From positions 930,001 through 994,000 of the forward strand of contig OZ237755.1 of the NCBI GenBank assembly GCA_965178125.1: a stretch of 64,000 nt of DNA, written 5' to 3'. The position numbers were made by a program, and so were the translations under genes. Source of the DNA: Bilabrum cf. latius. Its lineage: Eukaryota > Bigyra: Bicosoecida > Bigyra > Bicosoecida. Below, one piece after another: positions 57,480 through 64,000 of this stretch (positions are counted from its first letter, which is position 1; the number at the start of each line of letters is the position of its first letter). Under the pieces are notes generated by a model, which saw only the letters and a program-made list of their open reading frames with translations, did not search any database and was not told the origin of the DNA.

Positions 57480-58155
57480 ATGGTGAGACATGGTGTATGC
57501 GTCTGTGTCATTTATATTCTAATTTACTTGTGCTACGGGGCTGATTTAGTCTGATGATTTGCGTGCTCAGATGATACAGTTCCCTTCTACTCTTGCACTA
57601 GCAACCTCGCAGCCGAAGGACGCCAGCAAGAAGGTAAAAAAGGAGAAGAAGGAGAAGAAGGAGAAGAAATCCAAGAAAACTAAGGAGACTTCGTCTTCTT
57701 CGGGTGCTGCCACTGGAGGTGCCGCAATGGAATCCATCCCTGCTCCGCCATCTGCAACTGAGCGAAGGGACTTGCCTCCTGGTGTATCACCGAAGGCATT
57801 TCCCCTCGCTGATGCGGATTTGACGACCAAACTATTGGATCTTGTTGCATAGGCTGCCTAGCTTCGACTGTTGAAGAAGGGAGCAAACGAGGCAACGAAG
57901 ACATTGAACCGAGGCATCACCGAGTTCATCGTCTGTGCTGGAGACGCTGAGCCTATCGAGATTTTGATGCATTTGCCGCTTTTGTGCGAAGACAAGAACG
58001 TGCCGTACGTGTTCGTTCCCTCAAAGGTAGCTTTGGGCCGAGCATGCGGTGTGTCGAGGTCCGTCATCTCGTGCTCCGTTCTGCAGCAGGAGGGAAGTGC
58101 ACTCAAGACTCAAATAGAGGCAGCTAAGGTGGCGATTGATAAGCTTCTTATGTGA
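57480..58155 (+). CDS. SNU13: SNU13 / 15.5K U4 snRNA and box C/D snoRNA-binding protein
   Basis: The main exon (57613-58155) ends in TGA and encodes the L7Ae-family core almost unchanged: [74 protein letters not shown]. It binds kink-turns in U4 snRNA and in box C/D snoRNAs. Two TAGs fall in LLDLVA-TAG-AA-TAG-LRLLKKG; the first aligns with the second Gln of yeast VVQQAANLRQLKKG. About 55 extra N-terminal residues are Lys/Ser-rich ([17 protein letters not shown]). The start is inferred as ATG 57480 directly followed by a 130-nt intron (57483-57612); an ATG at 57571 in the open frame above the exon is the alternative. Confidence 0.93.
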
Positions 58156-58264
58156 CTGTATGGATAAATGCCGAATCATTGATACTGTTCAGTTGTTAGT
58201 GCCACTACCGGCCGTGAAATGCACTTAGTCCCCACCAGATAGCCTGTGCTCCGCACGACCCCGC

Positions 58265-58690
58265 TTAATCGCCACCCCCAACCAGCTTCTACTTTGCCTC
58301 ATTTATCTTCGATGCCAAAAATGTCGAGCCGCCGCGATCTGGATGATTAATTATAAGCAGCTTCTTGTGACGCTTGTTGATTCTCTCCGGGTCCGTATAC
58401 TCGCGAACTCCTAGAATCTTGGCCGCTTCACTTCGTGACATTTCATCTTCGAATGGGCCCTTATAATACCCTGCCACGGCGGCTCCTCCGACTGGCCCAG
58501 GAGCGCTCACCCAACTGCAGTGGTGCAAGGACAAGGCTACACTGCTGAAAAGTGCCCTGCTAGTAGGCTGCCGGACAAAATTACTATTAGCCTCACTTAT
58601 TATAGGCCTCAAGGCCATATCGAGCCGCGATTGCGGCACCTCCCACAGCTAAGCCTCCAGCAAGAAGCAAAGTGGCGCTGTCTGCTTTCG
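58265..58690 (-). CDS. PAM18: TIM14/PAM18 J-domain protein of the mitochondrial import motor
   Basis: Two exons were resolved (58690-58597 and 58514-58265; intron 58596-58515, phase 2), ending in TAA. An N-terminal hydrophobic helix LLLAGGLAVGGAAIAARYG is the inner-membrane anchor. The matrix part has the family hallmark YYKGPFEDEMSRSEAAKILG, the J-domain HPD in LLIINHPDRGGSTFLASKIN, and KINEAK-TAG-KLVGGGD at the end, where homologues have Asp or Glu at the TAG site. PAM18 stimulates mitochondrial Hsp70 at the TIM23 channel. The 5' end is uncertain: the first exon follows a good acceptor (tgtttcag at 58691-58698) and lacks ATG, so a short upstream exon carries the start codon. Confidence 0.88.
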
Positions 58691-58849
58691 CTGAAACATG
58701 CAGTTGCCGGTCAATTTGCCCACGTTTCAGCCCTTTGAGACATGTTGATACTAGCTATTTGGCTACACGAGAAAAACGCGCCTTCTGCATGTACTTTTTG
58801 TCCCAGTACGAGTGCACTATTACGCGAATACACCGAAACCGCATAGGTT

Positions 58850-58874
58850 CCGTCAGGGGGCTCATTACCGGAAT
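58850..58874 (+). repeat. left inverted repeat, 25 bp
   Basis: Exact reverse complement of 61078-61102; similarity stops abruptly on the inner side after GGAAT and on the outer side after CCGTCAG. Confidence 0.9.
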
Positions 58875-59731
58875 AAAAATCGCCGATTGGGCCTATTTTC
58901 AGGGGCCGTGTTCCAACCATTGAAAACCATTAAAGAGAATAATAACTAATGTAATATGATATTTACTTCATTAATAGTATTTTGTGCAAATTTCAAGTCT
59001 GCAACGTACTTATTGACGAAGATACAGGGGGTGCAGTTCAAGCTGTCGGCCACCGAGCACGGGATTCACGAAATTCGCCCCGGCAGGTCGCATAGGAGGA
59101 TATATTTCAGATAGCGTTCATGCTTTCATTCCTCGATGAATCGGCATGATCTTCTCTCTCACACTAAATCTATTTATAATTATACTAATGGCGGTCTGAA
59201 ATTGCACGAATTGCAGTTATTGATGCCTGGGTTTGGTGAAGAGCGTGGGCGGGCCGCTGTGAGCAATTTTCGAGGCACCTGCATCCTATTTCCTGTGCAC
59301 CCATTGGCCTCATCAGGCGGCTACAGTATGTTATCCGTACAAAAGAGCATTGTAGATCCACACGTGCTTGCTGCTCGCAACCACGAGCCTGGTGCCTCCC
59401 GGTTTCTGCCAGAGGGCTGCATGGTCTGGTTGTAGTTTTTTCTGCCTGCAATGCGTGTTCGGCATACCTGCTGGTTAATACTCTCAATTTTGTGATATTT
59501 ATATATGAAGTATTAACGATGAGCTTTATGGGCATGTGGATCCAGTTATTCGTCTGATGCAGCGTGACTGGCAAGCAACTTGCACTGTCCAAAGATAGTG
59601 TGCATACATCCTTTACATGAGACCTAAGATGAATTTCCGTAGCAGTAATCTAATGCAAAGGACCTTGTTGAACTGCTGCGGTTGCACAGTGCATGTTCTA
59701 GTTTCCTCCGACTCTACATGAGGGCCCTAGT

Positions 59732-60460
59732 TTGCCTCGACCCCAGGCTGAATACAGCTGCGTCCCAGCTGCCACAACGGCCCATATTAACTTACAACAC
59801 CTAGCAGGCCCCACAGACATCATCTGTTACTATTTAAGACTGCAAGTAGCTACTTTAGCCTGTTTATTGCTAATTGAGAGCTTGCAGCCCCCCGCGCAGT
59901 TGCTAGCAGGCTTGGCACGTCCGCCTCCTTCTCAGGGTTGCACGACCATTTCATGGGACGATCAACAGACGACAACCCCTCTAATTCAGCAATACTATGG
60001 CTTCAACCATCTGGTAAGGCGGGACTATCAGAACCGTACTATATCTGATGCATGGACCTGCCCCCCAAGGTGCCCCCCGCGACGTGTCACAGCTCTTCCG
60101 TGTGGTTGGGCCTCCTATGCTATACTGAGATTTGGACCGGTGCTCTCAACACTTAACACCATAAAATGTCATCAGCGTTCCTCTGCTAGCCACGCGATCC
60201 ATAGCCTTGCCTTTTGGTCTGAACAGTGGTGGTGTCATGAGCAGTAGCTGCCTGAGCCCGCAGTTGCCGAGCCCCTGCCGTGCAGCCTCATACACCAAAG
60301 CCGCAAAGACAGTCATGCTCAAATGGCAGTAAATATGTCAAAGAGGTTGTGGTTACGCTACCGGGGCATACACAGGGCTGTGGGTCGTGGGGCTTGCCAT
60401 GCTCCAATTCCCTTCCACAACTGCTCAACCCTCCGCCAAGTCCGTGGCAACCTTGCTTGA
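59732..60460 (+). CDS. open frame inside the inverted-repeat segment, unrecognised
   Basis: A 243-codon frame with one in-frame TAG (60245) ends in TGA at 60458-60460. It has no ATG at its left end. Content includes TTTPLIQQYYGFNHLVRRDY and RLWLRYRGIHRAVGRGAC. It is the longest frame between the two inverted repeats and so the only candidate for a transposase remnant, but no DDE or other motif is visible and chance openness is possible. Composition is less GC-rich than in the conserved genes nearby. Confidence 0.25.
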
Positions 60461-61077
60461 CATCTCCTGACCGCACTCACTGCATGCTTACGCCAATATG
60501 AGTATTATATGTGTTGCAGGCTTTGCTTCAGCCGTTATGCTTCAAATAAGCCCGGAGGCTGACGCAACAAGCGAACCACTGGTCGATAGCTTACCAGGGT
60601 GCCAGTGCCAGAAAAAGTATGCTGCACATGCTCATACCCCGCAAGACTAATAAGTACTTAATGAAAATTGATACCATAAGGTTCAATTCGCCCAGGACAT
60701 GTGCCTTGCTATAGCGAGGTTTTGCAACTCTTGTCCAGCCTTGCCTGCTCAGGAAATACGGTACTTATGGAATATCAATGGGTTGACGGATACCACGACA
60801 AGCCAGAATCTATGTATATTTACCCATAAAGCTGCTTGAATTATCGAAATGAGCTCAATTGACACGTTGAAGGTGACCGACGCTTGGCTACGAAGCAGCA
60901 CCAAAAGTTAGCCTCGCCTTACCGTAAATTTACAAAGTCAAACGAATATTAACACCCATTAAATGAGATCAAGCTCATTAATATTCAGCTACGATTAATT
61001 ATAGCATGTTTTAATGATGCCAGGAGTAATGAAGAGCCGGTAAAGGGCAGTCCGTTTATGCTGCCTGCTCGCCCGAG

Positions 61078-61102
61078 ATTCCGGTAATGAGCCCCCTGAC
61101 GG
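61078..61102 (-). repeat. right inverted repeat, 25 bp
   Basis: Exact reverse complement of 58850-58874, 2.2 kb away; it lies about 220 bp upstream of the FYVE-domain gene. Confidence 0.9.
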
Positions 61103-61323
61103 TTCCGCAAGTAATGGTGCTGTGCCGCCGCGCGAAATGCAGGGTCAACAAATTGTGCTACATTGAGCCGGCTGCTCTTCTCAGTGTGCCCCTTTCACTG
61201 CGGCAGAGCCTACCAAGTCTCTTTATCTTGTTGGTTAGAGCCCCTCAAATCATCTCCATTTGTTTTCTACCCAGATTGCGTCCAGAAACCGGGAAGTCTA
61301 CAGCAGCCTGACAAACCAGCAGT

Positions 61324-63095
61324 ATGGCATCCATTTTTTCTAGCTTCATGAGCAAGAAGACCAGCGAGTATGGGGTATGGGTAGATGATGAAGCTCTCCC
61401 AAATTGTATGGTGTGTGATACTGCCTTCAGCCTTTCACAGCGAAAGCACCACTGCCGCAACTGTGGAGCGAGTGCCTGTGGCAATTGCACAAAAAACACT
61501 ATGTTCTTGGAATCTTCGAGATCAGGACAGCCGAAAAGGATCTGTGACTGGTGCTATTTTCAGGACCGGCTGTGGGATGAAACCGATGAAGATACTATCA
61601 AGCCAGAGGATTGCAGCGACCCAGCGCGACCACACATCATTCAGCAGGTAAGAGGCACGAGCAACACGGCTCCATTTGGTTTGTGAATATCAATTTCGAT
61701 GTGTTTATTCCGACGAGTTCAGCTCATACACACTACTCGCCTTCATCCCCGCAGCCCCGAGTCAATGTTGCCGATGCATCCGCCTATGGCAAGGACGCGG
61801 TCCTGGCGGGACGTTGGAAGGCCATCATGATGTGCCACTACTGGCCCCTTACCCTTGTAGGGTCATCAAAAGAAAAAGGCGAGGATGGCGCAGACCGGAT
61901 GGTCTCCGTGAACAGGCTGGAGTGGGACCTTGACCTCGGCTCGAAGGGGTCTGCTGTGCGCGGCAGGGGTGGCTCGATCCCGGACGTGGCAGCAGGGTCA
62001 ATTGCCGAAGGCCATGTGCTCCCTTCGACTGGCAAGGTCGAATTGAACTTACACGTTCCGGGAGGCGGTGACATGCGCCCGGGCTTCTCGAAAGGTGCGC
62101 CGCACGGCATGCGAGTGCGCATGCTGGGGTGGTTCAAAGGGGACGGGTGCATCGTGGGGCGCTTTGAGGCTGAGAGCAGAGACAAGCCACTGTCGGAGTC
62201 GCTGTTGCGTGGTGCATCTGTTGGTCCCGGGAGCGAGCTGGAGGGGCTGAGCGCGCCGCTCATCGTGGCCCTAAGGGGGTTTGACTACACCCCCATGCGT
62301 GGCTCTGCTCCCTTTCTGGGGACGTTCACACTCGTCCCAACCGATGGAGCGGTGCAGTCCGCGGTTGATCTGTCCAGCGTTGATCCTAAAGAGGCGCAGG
62401 TGGGCCTTCCTGCGAGAAAGCAGCGAGCTGGTGGTCCTAGGCGGGGCGGCGCTGCCAGTAGCTCGGCTGGCTCGGCTGCTGCCGGGGGTGCAGGGGGCGG
62501 CTCCGCAGCCGGCAAGTCGCCCAAGGCGAGCGCGGGGGCCCCTTAGGTAGACAAGAAGGAGGCCATTGCAGCACTGCAAGAGGTAGAGTGGGACGGAGAG
62601 TGGGAGTTCGTCCTGACTTATCAAAGCGTAGAGCTGAATGCTGGTGGGTCCAGCACAGTGGGCGGCATGGATGTCGACGCGTTCCGCGCTTCGCCTGCAG
62701 GTGGCCGCGGGGCCGGCCGTCTGGGTGCTTCAACGCAGGTTCGAGCTGGCAGCAAGCAGCTGGTGGACATCACTTTGAAGGCGAAGAGCAGGACGTACAT
62801 CGGAGGTACGGCTGAAGACATGGGCCAGTTCGGCAAGAAGATCACGGTCACCGGGTCCATTCAGCGCGCCACGGGCAAGGTCACTCTCCAGCTATCTGCC
62901 AAGGGTGCCTCTGTCAGCACCAATTTTACCTTGAATGGGCATTTTAACAAGGAGGGGCAGATGCTCGGCACATTTACCGGATGTGAAATCGCCCGTGACG
63001 CGGGTAGCGTGTCTGGGATCTTCAAGGCTGTGCGCTCAGGGGAGGGGTCTGGCGCTGGCGACGGCCCCGACAAAGAGGCCAGCGATGACGAGTAA
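61324..63095 (+). CDS. FYVE zinc-finger protein
   Basis: Two exons (61324-61647 and 61755-63095; intron 61648-61754, phase 0) encode 554 residues ending in TAA at 63093-63095. The N-terminal FYVE-type finger is complete: WVDDEALPNCMVCDTAF, RKHHCRNCGASACGNC and RICDWCY, giving eight zinc-ligand Cys/His; the basic R-K-H-H-C-R signature binds phosphatidylinositol 3-phosphate on endosomes. The rest holds two beta-rich parts with repeated Gly-x-Trp/Phe patterns (AGRWKAIMMCHYWPL, DGEWEFVLTYQSVEL, TLNGHFNKEGQMLGTFTGCE) that I cannot assign, linked by an Ala/Gly/Ser stretch. One in-frame TAG (62544) lies at the end of that linker. The start is the only ATG close before the finger. Confidence 0.88.
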
Positions 63096-63324
63096 GCCTT
63101 GGCGAATCAGATCGAGGGCAGACAAGGGCGCAGGGTCTTAAGGATAAGGCTTGGAGAGCTTCTAGAGCTTGTGGTGGTTTGTTCTGGACTCATTGTCTTA
63201 GTTGTATCCGTAAACAGCATGCAAAACATTAAAAATTCGCTCCGCCTACCCCTCTTGTTGGAGGGTTGCCCACCAAGCAAGACTCACGCCACTCGGATTC
63301 TATCCGGATGGGCGAACCATTGAG

Positions 63325-64000
63325 TTACGGCACCACACGCATTCCTTCACGTTGGAGTGCAACTGATACAGCACCCTCCGTTGCCACCGCTGTCCACCAC
63401 TGCCCATCTACGCCATCATCAGAGCCTCCTGCCTTGGTGCCACCCTCGAGTAGGCTCTCCCAGCGGCTCCACACGGCTTCCACGCCATCCCTTGAGTCAC
63501 CACACCCCGCTTGCACCGCCTCTCGCGCTTTGTTTTCAGCAAACCTGGCATCGCGTGAGGTTGGCTTAAGCACGCCAACGACTGTAGGAGCGTGCACTTC
63601 TCTTGCAGATGATGCCCCCGAAGCACTTGTGAGTCCGTCCTCGAGGCTGCCCAGGTAAGCCAGCAAGGCCTGCGCATCTCGCACGGACACTGGATGCTCC
63701 TCTATCCCGCTCCTTCCAATCGCTTCGATCAGTTTGTCTGCGGAAATAGTGCGCCGAGAGCTCAAGAGTGCGGCCCAGTGTCCCTCGCTCTCCGGCCCCT
63801 TGGCCTCATCCGCTGCACACACGGCCTCCCGAATCCTCTGCAGTGCGCTCCACACAGCGTCAGGCATGCTGGCAAGTGCCAAAGCCTACCTCCAGAAAAC
63901 CGCGCCCTCAGACTCGCTGTGCGTTGAGAGCCAGTCGGAGACACTCCGTGCATCCACATCGGCTGGCGAAGTGCCGGACTCCCGTTCTCCGGATTCTGGG
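63325..64000 (-). CDS. uncharacterised protein, 5' part beyond right edge
   Basis: The minus-strand frame enters the window at its right edge and ends in TAA at 63325-63327, giving the last 224 residues. One in-frame TAG (FWR-TAG-ALALASM) is read as Gln. Content includes SVSDWLSTHSESEGAVFWR, PDAVWSALQRIREAVCAADE and VEAVWSRWESLLEGG, suggesting helices with conserved tryptophans. No family is recognised. It is convergent with the FYVE gene; 229 bp lie between the stop codons. Confidence 0.6.

Larger units (their letters stand above)
58850..61102. mobile_element. segment bounded by a 25-bp perfect inverted repeat (candidate degenerate DNA transposon)
   Basis: The 25 bp at 58850-58874 (starting CCGTCAGGGGGCTCATTACC) recur as an exact inverted copy at 61078-61102. 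The 2.25-kb segment between is more AT-rich than the surroundings, has no conserved gene, and shows scattered stops. A direct GGTTCCG occurs at both outer edges (left at 58847-58853, right at 61101-61107), overlapping the repeat ends, and could be a remnant target-site duplication. This combination is what a non-autonomous or decayed cut-and-paste transposon looks like. No transposase motif was identified, so the superfamily is not assigned. Confidence 0.5.

Noticed and set aside
1899-63095. UAG decoded as leucine
   Set aside because: Leucine is used for UAG in some rhizarians and fungi, but it conflicts with the Rab WDTAGQE site, the DRG RTQKNKATE site and three RPA1 sites, and with TAG lying inside CAG-coded glutamine tracts.
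1899-64000. UAA also reassigned, as in ciliates and hexamitins
   Set aside because: TAA ends several conserved genes at the expected place (GH3, gamma-SNAP, Rab, DRG, LST8, PAM18, FYVE) and is not seen in frame inside any of the confident genes.
1-64000. tRNA genes, including a suppressor tRNA-Gln with CUA anticodon, rRNA genes or CRISPR arrays
   Set aside because: None was recognised by eye in this window; a covariance-model search would be needed to exclude a tRNA, and the cognate tRNA is expected elsewhere in the genome.

Overview
This window is nuclear DNA from a eukaryote. It is GC-rich and gene-dense, with short GT-AG introns of about 54-136 nt. The genes include the RNA polymerase I largest subunit, COPII SEC31, exportin-1, several SNAREs, CK2 alpha, a TOR-complex LST8, mitochondrial ATP synthase subunit d and TIM14, and the centriole/cilium genes SAS-6, MKS1 and MOZART1. 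The host is therefore probably an aerobic, ciliated or flagellated protist. I cannot place it more precisely from sequence alone.

The central result is that TAG is not a stop codon here. About one hundred TAG triplets lie in frame inside otherwise intact conserved genes, while every confident gene ends at TGA or TAA. At positions where protein families are nearly invariant, the TAG-encoded residue is glutamine: the catalytic Gln of a Rab GTPase (WDTAG-Q-E), the DRG motif RT-Q-KNKATE, three sites in RPA1, NG-Q-YG in a GH3 xylosidase, and sites in SNU13 and a Tlg2/syntaxin-16 SNARE. The deduced code is UAG = Gln with UAA and UGA as stops, which has the same UAG meaning as NCBI translation table 15. 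Read with the standard code, most of these genes look like strings of broken fragments.

Layout, left to right: a Gly-Ala repeat protein (+), a secreted GH3 beta-xylosidase (+), exportin-1 (-), SEC31 (+), a CSN6-like MPN protein (-), a Qa-SNARE (-), an EDEM3-like ER mannosidase (+), then a microtubule-organising/ciliary block MKS1 (-), SAS-6 (+), MZT1 (-). It continues with gamma-SNAP (-), CK2 alpha (-), a poorly coding 3-kb stretch, an NADPH-dependent reductase (-), a syntaxin-16-like SNARE (+), RPA1 (+), a Rab (-), ATP synthase d (+), a TPR protein (-), an uncharacterised basic protein (+), a DRG GTPase (-), two uncharacterised minus-strand proteins, LST8 (+), a Snapin-like small protein (-), SNU13 (+), TIM14 (-), a segment bounded by a 25-bp perfect inverted repeat (possible degenerate DNA transposon), a FYVE protein (+), and a gene running off the right edge (-).

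Many neighbours are convergent with only 15-175 bp between stop codons, or divergent with 66-330 bp between start codons, so the genome is compact. Vesicle traffic is well represented (SEC31, two Qa-SNAREs, gamma-SNAP, Rab, FYVE), and three centriole/cilium genes are adjacent at 22.6-27.7 kb. All gene models were built by hand translation with TAG as Gln; intron borders are inferred from reading frame, splice consensus and family conservation, not from transcripts.
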